From Massilia cavernae (GTDB lineage Bacteria; Pseudomonadota; Gammaproteobacteria; Burkholderiales; Burkholderiaceae_D): a stretch of 33,434 nt of DNA. The notes beneath the pieces are model-generated. The model was not told the origin of the DNA, searched no databases, and saw nothing but the letters and a program-made list of their open reading frames with translations. Shown piece after piece: positions 16,681 to 25,751 of this stretch. The translations under genes and the position numbers were made by a program. The stretch spans positions 1 to 33,434 of the forward strand of contig NZ_QYUP01000197.1 of assembly GCF_003590855.1 (NCBI RefSeq), given 5' to 3'. Every line of letters begins with the position of its first letter. Position 1 is the stretch's first letter.

Positions 16681-19500
16681 ATGGTAAATCAAGCTGCTGC
16701 CCAAGAATCAGTGACAATCGTCGACAAGGACGAACCGCTGAAAGAAGATATCCGCCTGCTCGGGCGCCTGCTGGGCGACGTGCTGCGTGACCAGGAAGGC
16801 GAGGACGTGTTCGACGTCGTCGAGACCATCCGCCAGACCGCCGTACGGTTCCGGCGCGAAGCCGATCCCAAGGCCGGTGAGGAACTGACCGCCCTGCTGC
16901 ACCGCCTGACGCGCGACCAGACTATCTCGGTGGTGCGCGCCTTCTCGTATTTCTCGCACCTGGCCAACATCGCCGAGGACCAGCACCACATCCGGCGCCG
17001 CCGCGCCCACCTGCTGGCCGGCTCGACGCCGCAGCAGGGCAGCCTGGGATTCGCGCTGTCGCGCCTGAAGGACGCCGGCGTATCGTCCGACACCGTGCAG
17101 TCCTTCTTCAAGGACGCGCTGATCTCGCCGGTGCTGACCGCCCACCCGACCGAAGTGCAGCGCAAGAGCATCCTGGACGCCGAGCATGACATCGCCCACC
17201 TGCTGGCCGAGCGCGACCTGCCGCTGACGCCGCGCGAACGCGCCGCCAACCTCGAACTGATGCGCGCGCGCGTCGCCACGCTGTGGCAGACCCGCATGCT
17301 GCGCTATTCGAAGCTGACGGTGGCCGACGAAATCGACAACGCCCTGTCCTACTACCGCATCACCTTCCTGCGCGAGCTGCCCGGCCTGTACGACGACATC
17401 GAGGAAGAAATCGCCGCCGGCTATGGCCTGAAGGACGGCGGCGCTCCCGCCACCGATGCCTCGTACGTCCAGATGGGCAGCTGGATCGGCGGCGACCGCG
17501 ACGGCAACCCGAACGTCAACGCCGGCACCATGCAGCATGCACTGGTGCGCCACGCCACCACCATCCTCGACTTCTACCTCGACGAAGTGCACGCGCTGGG
17601 CGCCGAATTGTCGGTATCGACGCTGATGGTCAAGGTGACGCCGGAACTGCAGGCGCTGGCCGACGCATCGACCGACTCGTCCCCGCACCGCAGCGATGAA
17701 CCGTACCGCCGCGCGCTGATCGGCATGTATGCGCGCCTGGCGGCCACCGCGCGCGAACTGGGCGCGGCCCACGTGGTGCTCAAGGAAGTCGGCAAGGCCG
17801 ATCCTTACCTTGATGCCAGCGCCTTCGGCGCCGACCTGGCGCTGCTGTCCGATTCGCTGCGCGCCAACCACGGCGCCCAGCTGATCCGCCCGCGCCTGCA
17901 GCGCCTGCAGCGCGCCGCCACCATCTTCGGCTTCCACCTTGCTTCGCTCGACATGCGCCAGACCTCGGACGTGCACGAGCGTGTGCTGGACGAACTGTTC
18001 GCCAGCGCCCAGGTCGAAACCGGCTACGCCGCGCTCGACGAGGAAGCCAAGGTCAAGCTGCTGCTGGCCGAACTGGCCCAGCCGCGCCTGCTGTACTCGG
18101 CGTACACCGACTACAGCGACGAGACCAACTCCGAGCTGGCGATCCTGCGCGCGGCGCGCGAGATCCGCAGCCGCTACGGCGAGCGCGCGATCCGCAACTA
18201 CATCATCTCGCATACCGAGACGGTATCCGACCTGCTGGAAGTGCTGCTGCTGCAGAAGGAAACCGGCCTGATGATCCCGGCCACTGGCCAGATCGACGTG
18301 ATGGTGATCCCGCTGTTCGAAACCATCCCCGACCTGCAGCGCGCGCCGGACATCATGCGCGAATGGATGTCGCTGCCCTTCGTGAACCGCCTGATCGACT
18401 ATCAGGGCCGGCTGCAGGAAGTCATGCTGGGCTACTCCGACTCCAACAAGGACGGCGGCTTCCTGACCTCGAACTGGGAGCTGTACAAGGCCGAGGTGCA
18501 GCTGGTGCGCGTGTTCGCGGACGCGAAGGTCAAGCTGCGCCTGTTCCATGGCCGCGGCGGCACCGTCGGCCGCGGCGGCGGCCCGAGCTACGAGGCGATC
18601 CTGGCGCAGCCGCCGGGCACCGTGAATGGCCAGATCCGCCTGACCGAACAGGGCGAGATCATCGCCTCCAAGTTCTCCAACGCCGACATCGGCCGCCGCA
18701 ACCTCGAACTGCTGGTGGCCGCGACGCTGGAAGCGAGCCTGATGCCGCACGCGCAGGAAGGCTCGCACGCCGACAAGCTGGCCCGCTTCGAAGCCGTGAT
18801 GGCCGAGCTGTCCGAGCGCGCGTACAAGGCCTACCGCAACCTGGTGTACGAAACCCCGGGCTTCACCGACTACTTCTTCGCCGCCACGCCGATCGCCGAA
18901 ATCGCGGAGCTGAACCTCGGTTCGCGCCCTGCCTCGCGCAAGTCGACGCGCCGCATCGAAGACCTGCGCGCGATCCCGTGGGGCTTCTCGTGGGGCCAGT
19001 GCCGCCTGCTGCTGCCGGGCTGGTACGGCTTCGGCTCGGCCATCGGCGAGTGGCTCGACGACGGCGGCCAGAAGGAGGAACGCCTGGAAACGCTGCGCGC
19101 GATGTACCAGGAGTGGCCGTTCTTCGCGACGCTGCTGTCGAACATGGACATGGTGCTGGCCAAGACCGACCTGCCGATCGCGTCGCGCTACGCCGGGCTG
19201 GTGGCCGACGTGGAACTGCGCGAGCGTATCTTCAAGCGCATCTCGGGTGAACACGCCAACACGCTGCGCTGCCTGGAGCAGGTCACCGGCACCGGCCAGC
19301 GGCTGGCCAGGAACCCGCTGCTGGCGAGGTCGATCCAGAACCGCTTCGCCTACCTCGATCCGCTGAACCACCTGCAGGTTGAGCTGATTCACCGCCATCG
19401 TTCGGCGGCAGGCGAGCCGGAACGGGTCGATCCGCGGGTGCACCGCGGGATTCATTTGTCGATCAACGGGGTGGCGGCAGGGCTCCGCAATACGGGCTAA
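16681..19500 (+). CDS. ppc: Phosphoenolpyruvate carboxylase
   Basis: This 939-residue enzyme makes oxaloacetate from PEP and bicarbonate to refill the citric acid cycle. Catalytic motifs are intact: TAHPTE with H155, GGDRDGNP (270-277), GYSDSNKDGG (584-593) and FHGRGGTVGRGGGP (622-635). The C-terminus ends 'GVAAGLRNTG' as in E. coli. ATG 16681 (MVNQAAAQE) fits the family N-terminus; the frame continues 29 codons upstream with no family similarity. It is divergent from hemC across 155 bp and is followed by a hairpin at 19538-19565. Confidence 0.96.
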   Translation: MVNQAAAQESVTIVDKDEPLKEDIRLLGRLLGDVLRDQEGEDVFDVVETIRQTAVRFRREADPKAGEELTALLHRLTRDQTISVVRAFSYFSHLANIAEDQHHIRRRRAHLLAGSTPQQGSLGFALSRLKDAGVSSDTVQSFFKDALISPVLTAHPTEVQRKSILDAEHDIAHLLAERDLPLTPRERAANLELMRARVATLWQTRMLRYSKLTVADEIDNALSYYRITFLRELPGLYDDIEEEIAAGYGLKDGGAPATDASYVQMGSWIGGDRDGNPNVNAGTMQHALVRHATTILDFYLDEVHALGAELSVSTLMVKVTPELQALADASTDSSPHRSDEPYRRALIGMYARLAATARELGAAHVVLKEVGKADPYLDASAFGADLALLSDSLRANHGAQLIRPRLQRLQRAATIFGFHLASLDMRQTSDVHERVLDELFASAQVETGYAALDEEAKVKLLLAELAQPRLLYSAYTDYSDETNSELAILRAAREIRSRYGERAIRNYIISHTETVSDLLEVLLLQKETGLMIPATGQIDVMVIPLFETIPDLQRAPDIMREWMSLPFVNRLIDYQGRLQEVMLGYSDSNKDGGFLTSNWELYKAEVQLVRVFADAKVKLRLFHGRGGTVGRGGGPSYEAILAQPPGTVNGQIRLTEQGEIIASKFSNADIGRRNLELLVAATLEASLMPHAQEGSHADKLARFEAVMAELSERAYKAYRNLVYETPGFTDYFFAATPIAEIAELNLGSRPASRKSTRRIEDLRAIPWGFSWGQCRLLLPGWYGFGSAIGEWLDDGGQKEERLETLRAMYQEWPFFATLLSNMDMVLAKTDLPIASRYAGLVADVELRERIFKRISGEHANTLRCLEQVTGTGQRLARNPLLARSIQNRFAYLDPLNHLQVELIHRHRSAAGEPERVDPRVHRGIHLSINGVAAGLRNTG

Positions 19501-19537
19501 TCCATCCGCGCGAGAAGCGAACCAACAAAAGACTAAA

Positions 19538-19565
19538 CCCCAATCGTTCGTTTGAATGATTGGGG
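19538..19565. terminator. Hairpin between convergent ppc and DUF1828 genes
   Basis: CCCCAATC-G-TTC, loop GTTT, GAA-T-GATTGGGG make a 12-bp stem with one G-U wobble, 37 bp after ppc. On the plus strand no T-run follows. On the minus strand TTTAGTCTTTTG follows, so it is a better terminator for the leftward DUF1828 gene and may serve both. Confidence 0.65.
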
Positions 19566-19604
19566 CCTCGTTCACCTGAGATCTTAGAAAGGTCGTGACT
19601 AGTG

Positions 19605-20357
19605 CTAGCTCGGTCGAGTGTGAATACGAGAACGCTCCTGAAGCTTGGTCATCATCATGACTTTACCGACTGAATCCAGCACAAGTCCCTCACGACGCGC
19701 GGCATCCTGGTCTTGTCGATCATCCATTACGACCAATATATTGAGGCCTTCATTCTCCGTCGCCGCCCTAATGTCCAGCAGCTTCTTTGCGGTCGAACTG
19801 ACGCTTGCCGGATGTATACCAATCGCCAAAACGGCAGAACCATCAAACTGAAAATCCATTTTGTAGACATGACCCGTAACGCCTGATATTTCTTTTCCAT
19901 CAGCGAGAACTGCCGATGGCTTCCACGCCTGGAGATAGATAGCAACCTCATCTAGAAGCAGTGATGAATCTGTCGAAACGCCACATTGCTCTTTCTCCCA
20001 ACTCGTCACAGCAAGGACTGTGGTCAGATACTGTGCAAACGCTTTTTGCACCTCGTTAGACTTAGACCATATTTCGAGTTCACCGGAATCATTCAGTTGA
20101 ACGCCATTTGGTTCAGCAATGTTTTTTAGAAAACGGGTTCGCCGATGATCATCGAACGAAACGCCCCGACCAATCAAGTGCATGATGACGCCGCCGTCGT
20201 CAAAGAACCGAACTGTCGAGCCGATTTTTTCGACAAAAACAGGAATCCCGTCGCCATCAGCAAAGGCGAATGGCGTATCGATCATCGCCACGCTGCCCTC
20301 GGCATTTAGCGGATGGCAGACGAAACCGATCATTTCTGAAATCGTGGAGCAAATCAT
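19605..20357 (-). CDS. DUF1828/DUF1829-like protein of unknown function
   Basis: This is a 250-residue soluble protein. The N-terminal half ('FADGDGIPVFVEKIGSTVRF', 'DDGGVIMHL', then 'RTRFLKNIAEPNGVQLNDSG') resembles DUF1828. The C-terminal half ('VTGHVYKMDFQF', 'NILVVMDDRQDQDA') resembles DUF1829. DUF1828 proteins are typically found beside a small partner gene in mobile or prophage-like regions, and a link to defence or toxin-antitoxin function is plausible but not shown. The ATG overlaps the natural stop (ATGA) of the upstream gene, indicating a two-gene unit. The region looks clearly less GC-rich than its neighbours, suggesting acquisition. The family assignment is from pattern memory. 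Confidence 0.65.
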   Translation of the reverse strand: MICSTISEMIGFVCHPLNAEGSVAMIDTPFAFADGDGIPVFVEKIGSTVRFFDDGGVIMHLIGRGVSFDDHRRTRFLKNIAEPNGVQLNDSGELEIWSKSNEVQKAFAQYLTTVLAVTSWEKEQCGVSTDSSLLLDEVAIYLQAWKPSAVLADGKEISGVTGHVYKMDFQFDGSAVLAIGIHPASVSSTAKKLLDIRAATENEGLNILVVMDDRQDQDAARREGLVLDSVGKVMMMTKLQERSRIHTRPS

Positions 20358-20853
20358 CTGTCAGGTTTTAACTCAAACGTTTCTGGATGAACTGGCGACG
20401 GCTCAAATGTGATATTTGTCTGAGCACAAAAATGTGCCAGTACTTCATCATATCCCCAACTCGCCCAACTCGCATCCCCAGTCGTCCGGAGTGAGCCCAC
20501 GTGCTCATGCGACAGCTTGTGAGTATCAAGTATGCGCTTGGCGCATGCGTAACTTCGAGCTGATATACACGCTCTTTTCCGTAGGGAAACCGCTGAAAGA
20601 GGGTGAAAACATATCGGGTAACCGTAGTTTTATGGCTTCGGCGATATACAAGCTCGACATACATTTGAGCACTTGCGCCGAACTCGTCTAGAACCCCAAC
20701 ACCTACCGATACGGTTCCTGGCTGCACTTTCAGCGGCAACCACTCACCTATGTCCTCGCACTTCAATGGGTCGCGCATGAGCGCGCGCGCCTCGTCCTCA
20801 GTGATCGTTCGCATAGGCTTCGATACGGAAAAATCAACGTATAAGCGTGCCAT
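20354..20853 (-). pseudogene. Frameshifted partner gene of the DUF1828 protein
   Basis: From ATG 20853 the first frame encodes about 102 coherent residues ('MARLYVDFSVSKPMRTITED' ... 'YVELVYRRSHKTTVTRYVF' ... 'ERVYQLEVTHA'). It then continues into low-quality sequence to a stop at 20368. Shifting frame at about 20536-20547 gives a coherent tail: 'AKRILDTHKLSHEHVGSLR', 'WASWGYDEVLAHFCAQTN', 'HPETFELKPDR'. That frame ends in TGA at 20354-20356, overlapping the ATG of the DUF1828 gene. The overlap shows this second frame is the original one. One missing base (or two extra) explains it, whether by mutation, sequencing error or programmed shift. The family is not recognised by name. Its His-rich tail and size recall small proteins that accompany DUF1828 genes. 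Confidence 0.75.
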
Positions 20854-21159
20854 TCAAATTGGCTCAAACGACAAATCCCCTACGTAACGCGTCGGTTCGG
20901 GTACGGATGGGAACAGCCTCCGTTAAAAGAATAACATGTTTATCTAGCCGAGACTTGGGCCTATGGAAACAAGAGTCGATGGGGAAGCATTGTTTGCATC
21001 TCATTCCGACGCTTGGACCATACACGCGAGTCGCTGCAAAACTGTTGCTTATCTTTATTGAGCAAGAAACATGCACCTTGCATAGTACTTTCTTGCAAGT
21101 TTCGTGAAAGAAAACAGATATAGAATCGACCATCTATTTCCCATCTGAAAGCTCCGATA
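20854..21159. other. Intergenic stretch with no recognisable feature
   Basis: About 306 bp between the leftward frameshifted gene and the rightward kinase remnant. Open frames here are short, without ribosome sites or family features. I see no tRNA, repeat or clear promoter. Confidence 0.6.
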
Positions 21160-22563
21160 ATGAAGTGGAATGTGGAAAGCATCTCGTTGGCGGTAGCCGG
21201 AACCATCCTCCTGTTTGGGGGCGCATTTGCCGTCCTGGCCGCCGCTGCCGCCGGCCAGCTGCAGTTGGGGCCGGCCAGCCTGGCCGCGCTGGCGGCCAGC
21301 CTGGCCACCGTGGTCCTGATGCGGCTGCGCCACCTCATCACCACCCGCAAGATGGCCGAAGCCATGCTGCTGACCGACATTTCACGGCGCAAGGAGGCCG
21401 AACTCGAGCTGTGCGCCATCAGGATGCGTGCCGAGCACCTGATGCGGGAGAACGAGCAGCTGCGCGCCGAAACCGCGGTACGCCAGGCGGCCGAGCGCGC
21501 GCAAGTGCGCAGCGCGGAGCGGCTGCAGAACATCATCGCCACCCTGCCGGTGGCCTTGATGATCAAGGACCCGCAGTCCCGCATCACCTTCATGAACAAT
21601 GCCGCGGAAAAAGGCTGGGGCCTGTCGTTCCCCGAGATGGTGGGCAAGACCGGCGCCGAGATGTTTACGCCGGACCAGATGGAGAAGATCCTGGCCACCG
21701 ACCGTGCCGCCTTTGCAAACCGCGAGGTGATCGTGGAGGATCGGAAAATCTGGAACGTCGCACGCGTGCATTGCCGCCAGTACGAATTGGTCAGGAAGCC
21801 GGTTTTCGACGCCGGCGGCCAGCCGGATTACCTGATCTGCGTGTTCATCGACATCACCGAGCGCAAGCTGGCGCAGGCGGCGCTGCAGCTGTCTTACCAG
21901 CAGCTGCGCCAAGTGACGGCGCGCCTCGAACTGATGAAGGCGGAAGACGGCGAGCGCATCGCCAAGGGCAATCCCGACGACTTGGGGCAGAACCTGCTGG
22001 CCCTGAGGATCGATGTCGAATGCCTGCATGCGCGCGCGGGCGACGCCCATTCCTCTGCTCAAGGAGCGGGTCGGGCATGTGCTCGACAACCATCGACGCC
22101 ACATCGCTCGGTGCGCCGAGATCATCGAATACCTGCATCCGAGACGCTGGAGCTGGGGCTGCCGGTAGCCGCTGGAGTGGCTGGCCGACCAGTTTCAAGA
22201 AGCGCAGCGGCTGCGTGCACGCTGCCGTGGATCGGGGTAGCAGGAATCGCCGGCGGATGCGAAGCGCAATGCGGTTGGTCTTCCGCATCGTGCAGGAGTG
22301 GCTGCTGTATGTGCTGCGATATGCGCATGCGACCATGGGCGAATGTGACGCTGTCGATCGGGGCGGAGCAGCTGTCGATCACGATACTCGATGACGGAGT
22401 CGGCGTGGTCGAGGGGAATGCGGGGAAGGATGCGGCGTGTGCGCTGCGCGGGATCCGCGAACGGGTGAACGTGTTTGGCGGGGAGCTGGCGATCGACAGC
22501 GGGGACGACACCGGGACGACCTTGTCGATCCTGATTCCGACGGCGGCGGCGGTGCAGGCTTGA
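21160..22563 (+). pseudogene. Decayed membrane PAS sensor histidine kinase (NarX/HisKA_3 type)
   Basis: A single 467-codon frame is open, but only its ends make sense. Residues 1-60 hold two hydrophobic helices. About 120-240 is a PAS domain ('IATLPVALMIKDPQSRITFM' ... 'LICVFIDITERK'). The dimerisation box reads 'IAKGNPDDLGQNLLALRIDV', where the phospho-acceptor His of the HDDLGQ motif is Pro. From 22049 to about 22345 the kinase core is scattered over the frames: 'PLLKERVGHVLDN' (+1), 'LELGLPVA' (main), 'LEWLADQFQ' (+1), 'DAKRNA' and 'VFRIVQEWLLYVLRYAHA' in a shifted frame. The main frame resumes at 'NVTLSIGAEQLSITILDDGVG' and ends with the ATP-lid 'GIRERVNVFGGELAI'. High GC keeps the frame open by chance. 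No response regulator is adjacent. Confidence 0.85.
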
Positions 22564-22566
22564 TGT

Positions 22567-22660
22567 AAAACGGCGGATGCGGCCTCGGCGGCAGCCCGCT
22601 TATCCGCCCTACGCAGACTTCGGGACGTAGGGCGGATAAGCGGAGCGCATCCGCCGTTTT
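22567..22660. repeat. REP-like inverted repeat, second copy
   Basis: AAAACGGCGGATGC ... CGCTTATCCGCCCTACG faces CGTAGGGCGGATAAGCG ... GCATCCGCCGTTTT around a ~12-bp centre. It shares the GTAGGGCGGATAAGCG and GCATCCGCCG units with the copy at 11711-11804. It fills the gap between the kinase remnant stop and the rpoD 3' end. Confidence 0.85.
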
Positions 22661-22672
22661 CATTCTCGTAGT

Positions 22673-22703
22673 CGTAGAGCGGATGAGCGCAGCGTCATCG
22701 CCT
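22673..22703. repeat. Degenerate third REP-like arm
   Basis: CGTAGAGCGGATGAGCGCAGC followed by GTCATCGCC is a diverged copy of the CGTAGGGCGGATAAGCG...GCATCCGCC unit. It lies directly downstream of the second repeat and 12 bp before the rpoD stop codon. Confidence 0.6.
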
Positions 22704-22714
22704 GACATCACCGA

Positions 22715-25192
22715 TTAGTGGTTATGCAGGAAGCTCTTCAGCTTGTCCGAACGCGACGGCTGGCGCAGCTTGCTCATGGCTTTCGCTTCGATCTGGCGGA
22801 TACGCTCGCGCGTCACATCGAACTGCTTGCCCACTTCTTCCAGCGTGTGGTCGTTCGACATCTCGACGCCGTAGCGCATGCGCAGCACCTTCGCTTCGCG
22901 CGGGGTCAGCGAATCGAGCACTTCCTTGATCACGTTGCGCATCGATGCGTGCAGCGCGGCGTCCAGCGGCGCCAGCGTGGTGTTGTCCTCGATGAAGTCG
23001 CCCAGCTGCGAATCGCCGTCCTCGCCCATCGGCGTTTCCATCGAAATCGGTTCCTTCGCGATCTTCATGATTTCGCGGACTTTGTTCTCCGGCATTTCCA
23101 TCTTCAAGGCCAGCGTCGCGAGATCCGGCTCGCTGCCGGTTTCCTGCATGATCTGGCGCGAGATGCGGTTCATCTTGTTGATGGTCTCGATCATGTGCAC
23201 CGGCACGCGGATGGTACGCGCCATGTCCGCGATCGAACGCGTGATCGCCTGGCGGATCCACCAGGTCGCATAGGTCGAGAACTTGTAGCCGCGGCGGTAT
23301 TCGAACTTGTCCACCGCCTTCAGCAGGCCGATGTTGCCTTCCTGGATAAGGTCGAGGAACTGCAGGCCGCGGTTGATGTACTTCTTCGCGATCGAAATCA
23401 CCAGGCGCAGGTTGGCCACCGTCATTTCACGCTTGGCGTGGCGCGCGCGCTTTTCGCCCGCGGCCATCTGCTTGTTAATCTTGCGCAGGTCGGCCAGCGG
23501 CAGCGCCACGCGCGCCTGCAGGTCGATCATGCGCTGCTGCAGTTCCTTGATCGCCGGGACGTTACGGCCCAACACGGTGCTGTACGGGTAGGCGCAGTCG
23601 ACTTCGCGGTCGACCCATTCCAGGTCCGTCTCGTTGCCCGGGAAGACCTTGATGAAGTGGGCGCGCGGCATGCCGCAGCGGTCCACGCAGATCGCCAGCA
23701 CGGCTTTTTCGATCTGGCGCACTTCGTCCATCTGGCCGCGCAGGGTGTCGCACAGCTTCTCGACCACCTTGGCGGTGAAACGGATGCCCAGCAGCTCGTT
23801 GGAGATGACTTCCTGCGCGTTGACGTATTTCGGCGAGCCGTAGCCGTCCTTCTCGAAGGCCTTGGCCATCTTGTCGAACTGGTCTTCGATGACGGCGAAC
23901 TTGTCCAGCGCGCCCTTCTTCAGCTGCGCCAGCTGTTCGGTCGAGAAGCCGGCCGCGCCGCCATTGGCGTCGCCGTCTTCTTCCTCGACTTCTTCTTCTT
24001 CCTCGTCGTCGTCGTCCGACGATGCCTGCGGCGCCGGCGCGGCAGGCGCCGAGCTTTCGTTCAGGTCGACGAAGCCGTCGACCACTTCATCGACCTTGAT
24101 TTCGTCTTTCGCGATCTTGTGCGACAGCGCGATGATCTCGGCGATCGTGGTCGGGCAGGCCGAAATCGCCTGCACCATGTCTTTCAGGCCGCCTTCGATG
24201 CGCTTGGCGATTTCGATCTCGCCTTCGCGGGTCAGCAGCGCGACCGCGCCCATTTCACGCATGTACATGCGGACCGGGTCGGTGGTGCGGCCGAAGTCGG
24301 AATCGACGGTCGACAGCGCGGTCGCGGCAGCCGCTTCAACTTCGTCGTCGCTGGTCTGGGTGGCCACGGTATCGGTCAGCAGCATCATTTCGGCGTCAGG
24401 GGCGCGCTCGTAGACGGCGATGCCCATGTCGTTGAAGGTTGCGATGATGCCTTCGATCGCTTCCGGATCGATAATATTTTCAGGCAGCTGGTCGTTGATC
24501 TCGGCGTAGGTCAGGAAACCGCGGTCCTTGCCCATGTTGATCAGGTTCTTGATCTGCTGGCGGCGGCGTTCCAGGTCGGCTTCCGACGTCTTGTCGTCAG
24601 CGCCCATGATGTTCGCCAGGCCGCTCTTGGCCTTGCGCTCCCTGGCCTTCGACACCGCCTTCAGCTCGGCGCGTTCGACCGCGTTCAGCGCCGCGACTTC
24701 GTCGTTCTCGGGCATGAATTCGCTCGGCTTGCGGCCGCGGCGGCCCGGCACCTTCACGCCCGGCAGCAGGTAGCCGGAAGTGTCGATCGAGGCCAGCGTG
24801 GCGGCGTCGCTCACCACCGACGGAGCGGTGTGGCTGACCGGCGCCGCTTCTTCGGCCTTCCTGGCGACGCGGGTCTTGACCGCCTTCGGGGCTGTCTCGG
24901 CAGGCGCAGCTTCGGCTGCGGCAGGCGCCGACTCGACCACCGGCTCGACCGTCGCCAGGCGCGAGCGCTTGCGCACCACCACCGGCACGGCCGGCGCCGC
25001 GGCGACGGCCGCGCCTGGCGCTTCCGCCGCGCTCACCGCCAGGCGTCCGCCTTTTTTCACCACCGTGACCGTGGCCGCGGCTTCCGTTTCGAGGAAGTAG
25101 GAGGTCGCGGTTTTCGGGACCGCGAGCTGCGCAGTTGCCTTGCGCGGCGCCTTGGTAGCGGTCAGTGTCAGTGTCTTGGCGGTGTTCTTCAT
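22715..25192 (-). CDS. rpoD: RNA polymerase primary sigma factor (sigma-70)
   Basis: This 825-residue housekeeping sigma factor directs RNA polymerase to most promoters. After an Ala/Val/Pro-rich N-terminus (about 1-180) come region 1.1 ('[20 protein letters not shown]'), region 1.2 ('[20 protein letters not shown]'), a non-conserved segment with an acidic run ('[18 protein letters not shown]'), and regions 2.1-2.4 ('[20 protein letters not shown]', '[17 protein letters not shown]'). Regions 3 and 4.2 ('[20 protein letters not shown]') follow. It is longer than E. coli RpoD (613 aa), mainly in the N-terminus, as is usual in Burkholderiales. ATG 25192 has GGAGAG upstream; the frame extends further without support. 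No dnaG or rpsU gene is beside it. Confidence 0.96.
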   Translation of the reverse strand: MKNTAKTLTLTATKAPRKATAQLAVPKTATSYFLETEAAATVTVVKKGGRLAVSAAEAPGAAVAAAPAVPVVVRKRSRLATVEPVVESAPAAAEAAPAETAPKAVKTRVARKAEEAAPVSHTAPSVVSDAATLASIDTSGYLLPGVKVPGRRGRKPSEFMPENDEVAALNAVERAELKAVSKARERKAKSGLANIMGADDKTSEADLERRRQQIKNLINMGKDRGFLTYAEINDQLPENIIDPEAIEGIIATFNDMGIAVYERAPDAEMMLLTDTVATQTSDDEVEAAAATALSTVDSDFGRTTDPVRMYMREMGAVALLTREGEIEIAKRIEGGLKDMVQAISACPTTIAEIIALSHKIAKDEIKVDEVVDGFVDLNESSAPAAPAPQASSDDDDEEEEEVEEEDGDANGGAAGFSTEQLAQLKKGALDKFAVIEDQFDKMAKAFEKDGYGSPKYVNAQEVISNELLGIRFTAKVVEKLCDTLRGQMDEVRQIEKAVLAICVDRCGMPRAHFIKVFPGNETDLEWVDREVDCAYPYSTVLGRNVPAIKELQQRMIDLQARVALPLADLRKINKQMAAGEKRARHAKREMTVANLRLVISIAKKYINRGLQFLDLIQEGNIGLLKAVDKFEYRRGYKFSTYATWWIRQAITRSIADMARTIRVPVHMIETINKMNRISRQIMQETGSEPDLATLALKMEMPENKVREIMKIAKEPISMETPMGEDGDSQLGDFIEDNTTLAPLDAALHASMRNVIKEVLDSLTPREAKVLRMRYGVEMSNDHTLEEVGKQFDVTRERIRQIEAKAMSKLRQPSRSDKLKSFLHNH

Positions 25193-25398
25193 TAAAAACT
25201 CTCCAGTCGAGGGCGTGCTGCGCGCCTGCGAAGTCAATAATCCACCTGGGCCAGCAATGCTGTCCCGATGGAGGTGAATAGGGATGGCCCTAGCTAAGGG
25301 CGATACTGCTGGAATGCAAGCGCCACCGGCCACCTTTGGCGACCCGGGAAATGAAGTGATTGTGCGGTGATCAAGACAGTGCTGTGCATTACAAAACG

Positions 25399-25427
25399 AA
25401 AAAAAGCCCGCTGGCAAAAACGGGCTT
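25399..25427 (-). terminator. Intrinsic terminator on the minus strand upstream of rpoD
   Basis: On the minus strand AAGCCCG, a 10-nt loop and CGGGCTT form a 7-bp GC-rich stem followed by a run of T. It points towards rpoD and lies about 207 bp before the rpoD start, with no minus-strand protein gene to its right. It must therefore end a leader transcript or a small RNA. Confidence 0.8.
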
Positions 25428-25461
25428 GAATCTATTTTTCAGGGGAAGAATAGAGGAGACA
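25399..25461 (-). ncRNA. Candidate ~60-nt small RNA or rpoD leader
   Basis: A promoter-like pair TTGTCA (25497-25492) and CATAAT (25473-25468) with an 18-bp spacer would start RNA near 25461. The terminator at 25399-25427 would end it after about 60 nt. The predicted RNA has a first stem TCTATT/AATAGA around a pyrimidine-rich loop (CTTCCCC), then the terminator hairpin with a U tail. That is a common form for small RNAs bound by Hfq or ProQ. Whether it is a free RNA or an attenuated rpoD leader cannot be told. Confidence 0.35.
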
Positions 25462-25467
25462 AGCGTT

Positions 25468-25497
25468 ATTATGGCGCATTGCAACATATCATGACAA
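25468..25497 (-). promoter_or_regulatory. Sigma-70-like promoter upstream of rpoD leader
   Basis: TTGTCA (5 of 6 to TTGACA), an 18-bp spacer and CATAAT (5 of 6 to TATAAT) on the minus strand. The region is AT-rich in an otherwise GC-rich window. Confidence 0.5.
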
Positions 25498-25751
25498 TTG
25501 AAAAACCAAATACCTGATATAAGCATTTGGCATAGCTGCCGCTAGCGGCCGCTTCCACAACTCCCCCTACACCCTGCGCCAGCTCAAGCCATGCGCAAGG
25601 CAAGAGGCGGATCATACACGATTTCGCCGATGGGCGCCTGCACAGGAGCGGCTGTTTGACCGACTGTCAACAGTAGACTAACAACATGTTGCCAAATTGT
25701 CCCATTACTTACCAATGTGAGCATGCTATCCTTCCGGTTCCAGCTTTTACA

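Larger units (their letters stand above)
25193..25751. other. Long rpoD / proQ-family divergent intergenic region
   Basis: This 559-bp stretch has no convincing protein gene. On the minus strand it holds a promoter-like pair, a terminator hairpin and, nearer rpoD, a heat-shock-like sequence: CTTGATC (25369-25375) and CTTCATTT (25349-25356), 12 bp apart. On the plus side the inverted repeat TTGAC-N5-GTCAA (25656-25670) lies 82 bp before the ProQ-family start. The rpoD promoter itself is not obvious. Confidence 0.5.

Noticed and set aside
16708..19575. 955-codon open frame antisense to ppc
   Set aside because: Mirror frame of a well-conserved gene; composition artefact.
20864..21133. 89-codon minus-strand frame upstream of the DUF1828 cassette
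   Set aside because: No ribosome binding site, unusual composition and no sign of a family; likely chance in lower-GC DNA.
22718..25195. 825-codon open frame antisense to rpoD
   Set aside because: Exact shadow of rpoD, rich in His/Arg/Leu with no recognisable domain.
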